A stretch of 64,000 nt of DNA, taken from the NCBI GenBank assembly GCA_020439505.1, contig JAGQSO010000203.1:1-64000 (forward strand), given 5' to 3'. The stretch is from Acidimicrobiales bacterium (GTDB taxonomy: Bacteria; Actinomycetota; Acidimicrobiia; Acidimicrobiales; Iamiaceae). Every line of letters starts with the position of its first letter. Within the stretch, counting starts at the first letter, position 1. Position numbers and translations under genes: made by a program. The notes beneath the pieces are model-generated. The model made no database searches, was not told where the DNA came from, and was given only the letters and a program-made list of their open reading frames with translations. This document shows, piece after piece, positions 45,149 to 53,459 of this stretch.

Positions 45149-45826
45149 TCACCACCACCAAGTTGCGGGCAAGCTCTCGTCGAGCAGTTCTTGGACCACC
45201 GACCGGGTCGCCTCGGCCAGTTCCTGAGCGGCCAGCGGACCGGCCTTGCGGCGCAGCCTCACCGGTTCACCCACCACCAGCTGCCACTCGCGCCCGATCT
45301 CGCGGCCGACCGTCGCAACCGGCACCACGGGAACGCCGGTCTCGAGGGCGGCTCGGATCCGTCCCACCTCCAACCGACCGACGTGTTCGCGGTTGACGAC
45401 GTCACGACGCATGGGCAGCCCGACCAGTTGCCCCGCCCGCAACAGCCCGGCCACCTCGTCGGCCCGGTCGAGCACGCCGCCGAAGCGACGGACCAGGGGG
45501 CCAACCGGGGCCACGTCGGGAGCGCCGACCGTCCGCACGAAACGCCCGGTCGCCTGTCGGATCCCGCGGGCGATGACCCAGGGTTCGCTGATCCCCAACC
45601 GCCGGCTGAACACCAGCACGGCACCACCCACGGCAGGGATCCGCTCGGCCCCGATCACCTCGATGTTCCACCTCAGGGCGAACAACGGGTCGGCCAGCGA
45701 GACCAGGTCGGGGTCCAGACCCCACTCGTCAACGTCGTAGGCGCCGGCCACCCGCCGCTGGGCCACGGCCATCGCGGCCTGCAGTGCGGTCGGAACGTCA
45801 CCGCTGAGCACGTCGAACGCCTTCAT
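45149..45826 (-). CDS. PlsC-like acyltransferase lacking the HX4D motif
   Basis: The 225-residue protein starts at ATG 45826, overlapping the upstream stop as ATGA. Its order of strands resembles lysophospholipid acyltransferases: IEVIGAERIPAVGGAVLVF, then a region where NHxxxxD is expected but SRRLGISEPW is found, then GLPMRRDVVN where FPEGxRS is expected, then VPVVPVATVG. The catalytic His and Asp are absent, so acyl transfer by the usual mechanism is unlikely. It may be a non-catalytic relative or use a different chemistry. Coupling to the similarly altered SDR upstream suggests a joint role. Confidence 0.72.
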   Translation of the reverse strand: MKAFDVLSGDVPTALQAAMAVAQRRVAGAYDVDEWGLDPDLVSLADPLFALRWNIEVIGAERIPAVGGAVLVFSRRLGISEPWVIARGIRQATGRFVRTVGAPDVAPVGPLVRRFGGVLDRADEVAGLLRAGQLVGLPMRRDVVNREHVGRLEVGRIRAALETGVPVVPVATVGREIGREWQLVVGEPVRLRRKAGPLAAQELAEATRSVVQELLDESLPATWWW

Positions 45827-46788
45827 GCTGCCGCACCCCGATGGGTGACGTTGACGATCTGCACGCTCTCCCACCGGTAGAGCGCCTCGATCACCTCGCG
45901 GGTGGATCGAGGTTCGACACCCAGGACAGCTCGTCCGGTCTCCCCGTCGGCTACCCCGCCCCGCACGATCAGTTCTCCGACGTGGGCGGGCAGGGGCGCG
46001 CTGAGCAGCTCGGACGCCCTGGCCGCGAACCACCAGGCCGGACCCATCACCGGCAGCGGGATCCGGCCGCCGATTCGAACCGCCTGGGATGCGGTGACCG
46101 CTCCGGGTCCGACCACGTTCAACGGACCGTCATGGCGGACCTTGGCGGCGGCGACGAACGCGGCGGCCGCGTCCTCCTGGTGAAGCACCGCGAACGGCAG
46201 CTCGGCGAAGGGGTTCACGGCCACCACCGGCAGGCGGAGGTAACGCCCGACCGGGCTGGGGAAGTTGGGCCCGAGGATGGGGGCACACCGCACGTAGGTG
46301 ACCGGGACCCCGGCGGCCTGGCCCGCGTCACGGGCGACCTGCTCCACCTGGGCCAGCGATTCTCCGAACGGCGACGTGGGATCGACGGCGGCGGTGACGT
46401 CGGGGCGGGTCGGAGCACCCCTCCGACGGCCGTAGACCTCGATCCCCGATCGCACCACGATGGCTTTCAACGAGGGACAAGAGGTAGCCGCGCCGAGCAC
46501 CGACACCGCGGAAGCGGCGGTGCTCAGCCGGGCCCGGGTCGGGTCCAAACGGGCGTTGGGTTCGTACACGCCGAGGTGGACGATCACCTCGGGGTCGAAG
46601 TCCCTGACGATGGTGACAGCCTTGCGCCGATCGGCGGGGTCGACGCGGTGGAAGGCGACACGGTGGATGCGCCGGCGGGGAGGCCAACCGTCCAGACCGC
46701 AGATGGCAGTGACGTTCGGGTCCTGCTCGAACAGGTTGACGACCCGGGTTCCGAGTTCGCCGCCCATTCCGGTAACGAGCACTCTCAC
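45823..46788 (-). CDS. Extended SDR (NAD-dependent epimerase-like) with altered active site
   Basis: The 321-residue protein starts at GTG 46788 behind GGAGGAG, overlapping the lysS stop as GTGA. The Rossmann loop VTGMGGELGTRVV is normal. VVRSGIEVYGRR matches the SSxxVYG strand. Where YxxxK is expected it reads SPFGESLAQVE, with Tyr replaced by Phe and no Lys. Classical epimerase or reductase chemistry is therefore doubtful, and it may bind nucleotide without turnover. The next gene is a degenerate acyltransferase, overlapping by four bases. Role unknown. Confidence 0.75.
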   Translation of the reverse strand: MRVLVTGMGGELGTRVVNLFEQDPNVTAICGLDGWPPRRRIHRVAFHRVDPADRRKAVTIVRDFDPEVIVHLGVYEPNARLDPTRARLSTAASAVSVLGAATSCPSLKAIVVRSGIEVYGRRRGAPTRPDVTAAVDPTSPFGESLAQVEQVARDAGQAAGVPVTYVRCAPILGPNFPSPVGRYLRLPVVAVNPFAELPFAVLHQEDAAAAFVAAAKVRHDGPLNVVGPGAVTASQAVRIGGRIPLPVMGPAWWFAARASELLSAPLPAHVGELIVRGGVADGETGRAVLGVEPRSTREVIEALYRWESVQIVNVTHRGAAA

Positions 46789-48239
46789 GAGATCTCCTCC
46801 AACGACACCGAGGGGGTGTTGCCCACTTGGGGTTCGGGACGCAGGGTCGGGAACAGGACCACGTCGCGGATGGTCGAGGAGTCGGTGAGCAGCATCACCA
46901 GTCGGTCGATGCCGATTCCGAGGCCCCCGGTCGGCGGTAGGCCGAACTCCAGGGCCCGCAGGTAGTCCTCGTCCACCGCCATAGCTTCCTCGTCGCCGTT
47001 GTCGCGTTCGCGGACCTGATCCTCGAACCTGGCCCGCTGCTCGTCGGGATCCAACAGCTCGCTGAAGGCGTTGCACAGCTCCCGGCCGGCCACGATCGCC
47101 TCGAAGCGTTCGGTCATCCCCTCGAGCGTACGGTGGGGGCGGGCCAGCGGAGAGACTTCCACCGGATACTCGGTGACGAACACCGGTTGCCACTGCTCGG
47201 ACTCGACGGTCTTCTCGTACAGCTCCAACAGGAGCTTGCCGGGACCGTAGCTGTCCTTCCACGCCACACCGTGGGTGTCACACAACGACCGCAGCTCATC
47301 TACCGGAGTCGACAGGCCGACCGGGCGCCCGACCGCCTCGGAGACCAGCTCCGAGAGCGGCGCCCGCCGCCACGGGACCGACAGATCGACGTCGCGCCCC
47401 TGGTAGGAGACGGTGGTGGAGCCGCAGAGCTCGACCGCCAGGTGAGCCACCAGTTCCTCGACCAGCGACATCATGTCGGTCCAGTCGGCGTAGGCCTGGT
47501 ACAGCTCGATCATCGTGAACTCGGGGTTGTGGCGAGGCGAGATGCCTTCGTTCCGGAACACCCGGGCGATCTCGAACACCTTCTCGAACCCGCCCACGAC
47601 GAGGCGCTTCAGATACAGCTCGGGAGCGATCCGCAGGAACAGCTCCATGTCCAGGGCGTTGTGGTGGGTGGTGAAGGGCCGGGCCAGCGCCCCGCCGGGC
47701 ACCGGATGGAACACCGGCGTCTCGACCTCCATGAATCCCCGCTCCTCGAGCCAGCGCCGGGTCGAAGACACCAGTCGGCTGCGGGTCTGGAGGGTGGCCC
47801 GGGCTTCGTCGGTCACCCACAGGTCCACGTAGCGCTGGCGGTAACGGGTGTCGGGGTCGGTGATCCCATGCCACTTGTCGGGGAACGGTCGGCGGGTCTC
47901 GGCCAGAACGGTCCACTCGCCGACCTTTATCGACAGCTCCCCCTTCCGGGTGGTCATGACCTCGCCTCGGACCCCGATCCAGTCACCCAGGCTGAGCCGA
48001 CCGAACCCTTCGAAGTCGGGCGTCACGTCGGCGGGGGCGAACAGCTGGATCCGTCCGGTCGAGTCGGCGAGCTGACCGAAGACCAGCTTTCCCTGCCCTC
48101 GGCGCAACATGAGACGACCGGCGACGGTGACATGGTGTCCGGTCTCCACCCCGGGCTCGAGGTGCCCGAAGTCCGCGTGGAGGCCCGCCGCGGTGGAGTC
48201 GGGATCGAAGCGGTACGGGACGGGGGCGCGTTCGGTCAC
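46785..48239 (-). CDS. lysS: Lysyl-tRNA synthetase, class II
   Basis: The 484-residue enzyme charges tRNA-Lys. The N-terminal OB-fold (VTVAGRLMLRRGQGKLVF) binds the anticodon. Class II motif 1 is FMEVETPVFHPVPGG, motif 2 ARVFRNEGISPRHNPEFTM, and motif 3 GLGIGIDRLVMLLT near the C-terminus. Start is GTG. Length and motif spacing are normal. It sits in the region shared with mycobacteria (clpC-lysS-coaX), and its stop is coupled to the SDR gene. A short MerE-like gene lies between it and coaX. Confidence 0.97.
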   Translation of the reverse strand: MTERAPVPYRFDPDSTAAGLHADFGHLEPGVETGHHVTVAGRLMLRRGQGKLVFGQLADSTGRIQLFAPADVTPDFEGFGRLSLGDWIGVRGEVMTTRKGELSIKVGEWTVLAETRRPFPDKWHGITDPDTRYRQRYVDLWVTDEARATLQTRSRLVSSTRRWLEERGFMEVETPVFHPVPGGALARPFTTHHNALDMELFLRIAPELYLKRLVVGGFEKVFEIARVFRNEGISPRHNPEFTMIELYQAYADWTDMMSLVEELVAHLAVELCGSTTVSYQGRDVDLSVPWRRAPLSELVSEAVGRPVGLSTPVDELRSLCDTHGVAWKDSYGPGKLLLELYEKTVESEQWQPVFVTEYPVEVSPLARPHRTLEGMTERFEAIVAGRELCNAFSELLDPDEQRARFEDQVRERDNGDEEAMAVDEDYLRALEFGLPPTGGLGIGIDRLVMLLTDSSTIRDVVLFPTLRPEPQVGNTPSVSLEEIS

Positions 48240-48311
48240 AGCGCACCAGCCTGCCCGTTCAACGCCCCCGGGAGGAAACCATCGGCCGACGACAGGGGGC
48301 CACCTCGGTCC

Positions 48312-48605
48312 TCAGCGGGCGGGCAGAGCGCAGGTCAGCTCGCCCCGTTCACCCTTACGGACCAGCCACAGGCCTCGCGCCGTGCCCGCCGCCCACACCG
48401 CGGTGATCAGCCCGCCGGCCAACCAGGTGTTGTCGCGGATGACCGCCCCCAGCGCCGTGCCCCCGAGAACCACGCCGAGGAAGGCGAAGGTGAGCGGTAG
48501 GTGGCAGGGACAGGCCAGGAACGACCAGATGAGCCAGGCCCGACCCCGTCGTTCGAGCTGATGGCCCAGATCCTGCGGCGGGGTGTCGGTCATGGTGCTG
48601 CTCAT
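48312..48605 (-). CDS. MerE-like small membrane protein with CPCHLP motif
   Basis: The 97-residue product is read from ATG 48605; ATGs at 48611 and 48593 are alternatives. The first membrane helix contains LACPCHLPLTFAFLG (C32-P-C34-H35), the metal-binding signature of MerE-type mercury transporters. A second helix (TWLAGGLITAVWAAG) and a basic tail follow, giving the two-helix MerE layout. MerE carries Hg(II) or methylmercury into the cytoplasm. No merA, merR or merP is near, so a different soft metal is possible. The start region overlaps an ATACCC-N4-GGGTAT palindrome, so regulation may act at the start. Confidence 0.75.
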   Translation of the reverse strand: MSSTMTDTPPQDLGHQLERRGRAWLIWSFLACPCHLPLTFAFLGVVLGGTALGAVIRDNTWLAGGLITAVWAAGTARGLWLVRKGERGELTCALPAR

Positions 48606-48619
48606 ACCCATAAGGGTAT
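48604..48619. promoter_or_regulatory. ATACCC-N4-GGGTAT palindrome at the MerE-like start
   Basis: ATACCC (48604-48609) and GGGTAT (48614-48619) are perfect inverted arms around ATAA. The pattern resembles operators of the CsoR/RcnR/CstR metal- and persulfide-sensing repressors, which bind TACCC/GGGTA-type sites. It overlaps two of the three possible start codons of the MerE-like gene. No CsoR-type gene is in the window. Confidence 0.5.
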
Positions 48620-48673
48620 CTGGGATCTTTGTCCGTTGTCCGGTCGCGGGCGCATTCTGCGACGGAGTCGAGG

Positions 48674-49489
48674 TCAGGAGTTGCGGGCGAAGACCAGGCG
48701 CAGGCCGTGGAGGGTCAGCCACGGTTCGATGTGTTCGATCGAGGTGGTGTGCGGCGCCACCCACTCGGCCAGACCTCCGGTCGCGACCACTGTCAGGTCG
48801 CCCAGTTCTTCGGTCATCCTCCGACAGATTCCGTCGACCTGTCCGGCGAAACCGAAGAGGGCTCCGGCCTGGATCGACTCCACCGTGGTCCGCCCGATGA
48901 CGCTGCGGGGCTCCACCAGTTCCACCCGGCGCAGCGCGGCCGCCCGGGTGTAGAGGGCATCGAGGCTGATCTCCATCCCTGGGGCGATGACCCCGCCCAG
49001 GTACTCCCCCTTGGCCGACACCGCGTCGTAGGTGGTGGCGGTTCCGAAGTCGATGACCACGATCGGTCCGCCGTAGATGTCGGCCGCACCCACCGCGTTG
49101 GCGATCCGGTCCGCCCCCACCTCACGGGGGTTCTCGGTGAGGATGGGCATCCCGGTCTTCACCCCGGCTTCGATCACGACCGGCTTGAACCCGAAGTACT
49201 TGACGGTCATGTCCCGCAGCGCCGCCGTCACGGAGGGAACCACCGAGGCGATGGCGATCCCGTCGATGTCGTCGTCGAAGGAGAACCCGTGGAACCCGAG
49301 GAACTCCTGGATCTGCAACGCGTACTCGTCGCTGGTCCGCCGGCCGTTGGTGTGGATTCGCCAGTGGTCCAACAGCCCCTCCTCGCAACGACTGCGAGCG
49401 GGGTCCGAACCCGTCGGCCCAGGCATTCCGTCGTCGCCGAACAAGCCGATGAGGGTCTGGGTGTTGCCGACGTCCGCCGCTAGCAGCAC
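48674..49489 (-). CDS. coaX: Type III pantothenate kinase
   Basis: The 271-residue enzyme phosphorylates pantothenate, the first step of CoA synthesis. From GTG 49489 it reads LLAADVGNTQTLIGLF, the phosphate-1 loop of type III kinases, then ENPREVGADRIANAVGA and VIDFGTATTYDAVSA (phosphate-2 motif), and ATGGLAEWVAPHT. The active-site Asp and Gly residues are present. The start overlaps the nadC end by ten bases. With panC and panD upstream in the same direction it completes a pantothenate-to-CoA entry module. Confidence 0.96.
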   Translation of the reverse strand: MLLAADVGNTQTLIGLFGDDGMPGPTGSDPARSRCEEGLLDHWRIHTNGRRTSDEYALQIQEFLGFHGFSFDDDIDGIAIASVVPSVTAALRDMTVKYFGFKPVVIEAGVKTGMPILTENPREVGADRIANAVGAADIYGGPIVVIDFGTATTYDAVSAKGEYLGGVIAPGMEISLDALYTRAAALRRVELVEPRSVIGRTTVESIQAGALFGFAGQVDGICRRMTEELGDLTVVATGGLAEWVAPHTTSIEHIEPWLTLHGLRLVFARNS

Positions 49490-50364
49490 GGGGAGGAGAC
49501 CTCGATGTCCAGTCCGACGTCGAACACCTCGACCGAGTTGGTCAGCGAACCGCTCGACACGACGTCCACCCCGGTGTCGGAATACGAGCCGACGGTGTCG
49601 ACGGTGATCCCGCCCGACACCTCCAGCAGCGCCCGGCGGGTGCCGTGGGTCGCGGCGTGGTCGTCGGCCACCGCCACGCAAGCCCGGACCTCGTCGGGGG
49701 TCATGTTGTCCAACAGCAGGGCATCGGCCCCGGCGTCGAGCGCCTCACGGACCTGGTCCAGGCGGTCGCACTCGACGTGGATGGTCCGGCCCGGCCACTG
49801 GTCCCTGGCCCTATCAACCGCGTCGACGATCCCCAGCACCGTGAGGTGGTTGTCCTTGAACATCACCCAGTCGCTGAGGTTCCCCCGGTGGTTCCGGGCC
49901 CCACCGGCACGAACCGCCGCCTTTTGGAGCGCCCTGAGCCCGGGGATCGTCTTGCGGGTGTCCCACACCCGCAGCGGCGCGGCGGCGTCGACGAAGGCCC
50001 GGGTGGCGGTGGCGATCCCGCTGAGGTGGCCCAGGAAGTTGAGCGCGGTGCGCTCCGCGGTCAGCACCGAGGCCAGCGGACCTGAAACCGTGCCCAGGAC
50101 CGTTCCAGGGGCGACCGCGTCGCCGTCGGTCACCGACCAGGCCCAGGTGATCGAGTCATCCACCTGGATGAAGGTCTCCTCCACGCAGGCGAGCCCGGCC
50201 ACCACCCCGGCCGATCGGGCCACGAAGCGGGCCTCGGCCCTGCTGTCGGGTGGAAGCAGCCCAGCGGTCAGATCACCCAGCGGGTCGAGGTCCTCGGCCA
50301 AGGCCCGGGCCACGAGATCCCGCACCAGGCCTCGGGGAGCGTCGAAGGGACGGCGGACGGTCAT
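49480..50364 (-). CDS. nadC: Nicotinate-nucleotide diphosphorylase (carboxylating)
   Basis: This 294-residue enzyme converts quinolinate and PRPP to nicotinate mononucleotide in de novo NAD synthesis. Recognisable segments are LNFLGHLSGIATAT near residue 110, WDTRKTIPGLRALQKAAV near 135, GGARNHRGNLSDWVMFKDNH, and LLEVSGGITVDTVGSYSDTGVD cut into the PRPP-binding end. Catalytic Lys and His residues in VMFKDNHL are present. It follows nadB by 14 bases and overlaps coaX. The usual partner nadA is not in the window. Confidence 0.96.
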   Translation of the reverse strand: MTVRRPFDAPRGLVRDLVARALAEDLDPLGDLTAGLLPPDSRAEARFVARSAGVVAGLACVEETFIQVDDSITWAWSVTDGDAVAPGTVLGTVSGPLASVLTAERTALNFLGHLSGIATATRAFVDAAAPLRVWDTRKTIPGLRALQKAAVRAGGARNHRGNLSDWVMFKDNHLTVLGIVDAVDRARDQWPGRTIHVECDRLDQVREALDAGADALLLDNMTPDEVRACVAVADDHAATHGTRRALLEVSGGITVDTVGSYSDTGVDVVSSGSLTNSVEVFDVGLDIEVSSPCC

Positions 50365-50378
50365 GGGGTCGGATCCTG

Positions 50379-51971
50379 TCAGGCAAACACGAAGCGGTGG
50401 GCGAAATCCGAGCTGAGCTCGGGGAAGTCCTCGCGGGTGTGGGCCCCCCGGCTCTCCTCGCGGCGCGCTGCCGCCACCACCGCAGCCCGCCCCACCGTGG
50501 CCAGGTTGTGGAGCTCGTGGTCGGCCACCGAGTCACCCCGATTTGCGGCCAGAACTCCGTTCACCGTACCGAGGGCTTTGTCGAGGGATGCTGCGTCGCG
50601 CAGGACCCCCGCGTGGGCGGTGAGCTCCCGCTGCATCTCCAGGCGCGCCGACGCCGCGTCCAGATCGGTCCCGCCGGAAGGCGTCACCTTCTCCAGGCGG
50701 ATGAACCGCCCGCCGATCACGCCCGGCGGTAGCGCCTCGGAGCGGTCGGGATCACCGCCCATCACCGTGCGCATCGCCCCGGTGGCTTCGGGCCCGACCC
50801 GGCCGACCTCGATGGCCTCCACCGCTCGGGGGCCGAACACCATTCCTTCGAGCAGAGAGTTCGACGCCAGGCGATTGGCCCCGTGGACTCCCGAGCACGA
50901 CACCTCGCCCGCCGCCCACAGCCCCGGCAACGACGACGCACCGTTCAGATCGGTGACGATCCCCCCACAGGTGTAATGGGCCGCGGGCGACACCGGCAGC
51001 CAGTCCCGTGACGGGTCGAGACCCAGTCCCCGGAGCTCCGCCGCGATGTTGGGGAACCGCTGGTCGAAGGCGTCGAGGCCGGTGGCGTCGAGGAACACGT
51101 GGTCCACACCGAGCTCGAGCATCCGCCTCGTCGAGGCCCGTGACACCACGTCGCGGGGCTGGAGCTCGTCGACGAAACGCTCGCCCGTGGTGTCGCGCAG
51201 GATCGCCCCGTGACCTCGCAGAGCCTCGGTGAGCAGGGGGCGGGGCATGGACTCCACCGACAACGCTGTGGGGTGGAACTGGGTGAACTCGATGTCGGCT
51301 ACCGCCACCCCAGCCCGCAGCGCCATGGCGATCCCGTCACCGGTGGCCTCCAACGGGTTGGTGGTCACCGCGTAGAGCTGACCGGCACCACCGGTGGTGA
51401 CCAGAACGTTGGTGGCCCGCACCTCACGAACCGTGCCGTCGGAGAACAGGGCGGTCACCCCTTGGCACCGGCCGGCCTCGACGATCAGTTCGAGGGCGAA
51501 GGCGTGTTCGTGGAGCACGGCCATGGTGGCCTGGACCGCCTCGACCAGAGCCCGCTCGACCTCGGCGCCGGTGGCCGAACCGCCGGCGTGGACGATCCGG
51601 TGCAGGCTGTGTCCCCCTTCGCGAGCCAGCTCCAGCTCGCCGTGGGCGTCCCGGTCGAACATGGCACCCATGGCGATGAGCTCGTTGACCCGGGCGGGCC
51701 CCTCGTCGACCAGCACTCGGACCGCCTCGGCGTCGCACAACCCCGCCCCGGCGGCGAGGGTGTCGGCGAGGTGGAGATCGGTGGAGTCGGGGTCGTTGCC
51801 TCCGAGCACGGCCGCCACTCCGCCTTGGGCCCAGCGTGTGGTCGCCTGAGGCAACTCACCCTTGGTCAGGACGCCGACCCTCATGCGGTGGGTCTCGGCG
51901 GCGCGGACCGCAGCCGAAAGGCCGGCCACGCCCGAGCCCAACACCAAGAGATCCAGGACGGGCGGGTTCAA
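50379..51971 (-). CDS. nadB: L-aspartate oxidase
   Basis: This 530-residue FAD enzyme oxidises L-aspartate to iminoaspartate, which NadA and then NadC take on toward NAD. The FAD loop LLVLGSGVAGLSAAVRA is at the N-terminus. TTRWAQGGVAAVLG, HRIVHAGGSATGAEVERAL and HYTCGGIVTDLNG are the succinate-dehydrogenase-type active-site segments, and GVHGANRLASNSLLEGMVFG lies near residue 360. The start codon appears to be TTG at 51971, as no ATG or GTG is suitably placed. It follows panD by 36 bases. Confidence 0.95.
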   Translation of the reverse strand: MNPPVLDLLVLGSGVAGLSAAVRAAETHRMRVGVLTKGELPQATTRWAQGGVAAVLGGNDPDSTDLHLADTLAAGAGLCDAEAVRVLVDEGPARVNELIAMGAMFDRDAHGELELAREGGHSLHRIVHAGGSATGAEVERALVEAVQATMAVLHEHAFALELIVEAGRCQGVTALFSDGTVREVRATNVLVTTGGAGQLYAVTTNPLEATGDGIAMALRAGVAVADIEFTQFHPTALSVESMPRPLLTEALRGHGAILRDTTGERFVDELQPRDVVSRASTRRMLELGVDHVFLDATGLDAFDQRFPNIAAELRGLGLDPSRDWLPVSPAAHYTCGGIVTDLNGASSLPGLWAAGEVSCSGVHGANRLASNSLLEGMVFGPRAVEAIEVGRVGPEATGAMRTVMGGDPDRSEALPPGVIGGRFIRLEKVTPSGGTDLDAASARLEMQRELTAHAGVLRDAASLDKALGTVNGVLAANRGDSVADHELHNLATVGRAAVVAAARREESRGAHTREDFPELSSDFAHRFVFA

Positions 51972-52007
51972 GGTGATCGTGTCGCCGTTTGACCTGGGAG
52001 CCGCGGG

Positions 52008-52433
52008 TCAGACCCGCGCTTCGACCTCGTGGTAGGGCCGGGGAGCGGGGGTGTGAAGTGCCGCCAACGCGGTGGCGGTGGCCTCGTCGACGATGGCGTT
52101 GGCGGTGTCCACGTGCACGATGGTGGGCGCGTACCGCTCCAGTTCGGCCTGTTCGTAGTCGGCGTAGCTGATGATGATCACCTTGTCACCGGGCGCCACC
52201 AGCCGGGCGGCGGCACCGTTGAGGCAGATCGCCCCCGAACCGCGGGGACCCTCGATCACATAGGTCTCCAGACGGGCACCGTTGTCCACGTCCACCACCG
52301 CCACCTGTTCGTACTCGAGCAGGTCGGCAGCGTCCATGAGATCACGGTCAACGGTGATCGAGCCCACGTAGTGCAGGTTGGCGTCGGTCACCGTGGCGCG
52401 GTGGACCTTCGACTTCATCATGCGACGACGCAT
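52008..52433 (-). CDS. panD: Aspartate 1-decarboxylase
   Basis: PanD makes beta-alanine for pantothenate. The 141-residue proenzyme shows [18 protein letters not shown] and the self-cleavage site Gly-Ser in YVGSITVD (Ser near residue 25), which yields the pyruvoyl cofactor. [17 protein letters not shown] and VIIISYADY are standard. ATG 52433 gives the usual length; in-frame ATGs four and five codons later are weaker. It lies 114 bases after panC, so it may also have its own promoter, and precedes nadB. Confidence 0.96.
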   Translation of the reverse strand: MRRRMMKSKVHRATVTDANLHYVGSITVDRDLMDAADLLEYEQVAVVDVDNGARLETYVIEGPRGSGAICLNGAAARLVAPGDKVIIISYADYEQAELERYAPTIVHVDTANAIVDEATATALAALHTPAPRPYHEVEARV

Positions 52434-52547
52434 CCGCTGGTTCCTTTCGTGGTGGATGCCGGTCTCCCGGTCACCCCCGGTTGCGGAGGACGAACACAGT
52501 CTGCCAACGCCACCGGACCAATCCCAATTCCCGTCGGGCCCGAAAAG

Positions 52548-53420
52548 TCACCCGGCGGGAGGGGTGTCGAGGGCGATGTTGTCGAGGAGGCGGGTCGATC
52601 CGAACCGGGCGGCGACGAGGATCCGCTGGCGGCCTCCTACCTCGGTGACATCTTCGAGGGTGTCGGCGTCGACGATCTCCGCGTAGTCGACGCTGTCGAC
52701 CCCTGGGGTTCTGGTGATCCGCTCGTGCATGACAGCCCTCAGGTCGTCCACCGATCGGTTCCCTCCCCGTGCCGCCCCGGCCGCCTCCACCATGGCCCGG
52801 TACAAGACCGGCGCCGCCTGGCGCTGACCGTCGGACAGGTAGACGTTGCGGCTCGACATGGCGAGCCCGTCATGTTCTCGAACGGTCGGACAACCGACGA
52901 CCTCGACAGGCATCGACAGATCAGCGGCCAGCCGGCGGACCACCGCCAACTGTTGGTAGTCCTTTTCGCCGAAGTAGGCGCGGCAGGCCCCCGTTATCGA
53001 GAACAGCTTCGTAACCACCGTGGCGACACCGGCGAAGTGCTCGGGCCGGGCCGCTCCCTCGAAACGTGAGGTGACCCCCGAGACGGTGACCGTGGTGAGC
53101 ACCGGGGTCGGGTACATCTCGGCCACGTCGGGATGCAGCATCTCGCGAACACCGGACTCCTCGGCGATGGCGAGATCACGCTCCAGATCTCGGGGATAGG
53201 TGCCCAGGTCCTCGGTCGCCGCGAACTGGAGCGGATTGACGAAGATGCTGGCCACGGCGACGTCGTCGGAGGACGCGGCGGCCCTCATCAGCGACGCGTG
53301 ACCGTCGTGCAGGTAGCCCATCGTCGGCACGAAGCCGATGGTGGCTCCCCCCGACCGGTGTTCGGCCAGTGCTCTCCGGAAGCCGTCGATGGTGGTGTGG
53401 ACCCGTACCGCTGTCGCCAT
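52548..53420 (-). CDS. panC: Pantothenate synthetase
   Basis: PanC ligates pantoate to beta-alanine using ATP. The 290-residue protein has the HIGH-like FVPTMGYLHDGHASLM near residue 30, SIFVNPLQFAATEDLGTYPR, FGEKDYQQLAVVRRL and the KMSKS-like MSSRNVYLSDGQR. All catalytic motifs are intact. It is 39 bases after the DUF2520 gene. The product of panD supplies beta-alanine; pantoate requires a ketopantoate reductase, for which the neighbouring DUF2520 protein is a candidate. panB is not in the window. Confidence 0.97.
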   Translation of the reverse strand: MATAVRVHTTIDGFRRALAEHRSGGATIGFVPTMGYLHDGHASLMRAAASSDDVAVASIFVNPLQFAATEDLGTYPRDLERDLAIAEESGVREMLHPDVAEMYPTPVLTTVTVSGVTSRFEGAARPEHFAGVATVVTKLFSITGACRAYFGEKDYQQLAVVRRLAADLSMPVEVVGCPTVREHDGLAMSSRNVYLSDGQRQAAPVLYRAMVEAAGAARGGNRSVDDLRAVMHERITRTPGVDSVDYAEIVDADTLEDVTEVGGRQRILVAARFGSTRLLDNIALDTPPAG

Positions 53421-53459
53421 GGGCAGATCCTTGCAGTGCTGAGGACCGGAGCGGTCCGA

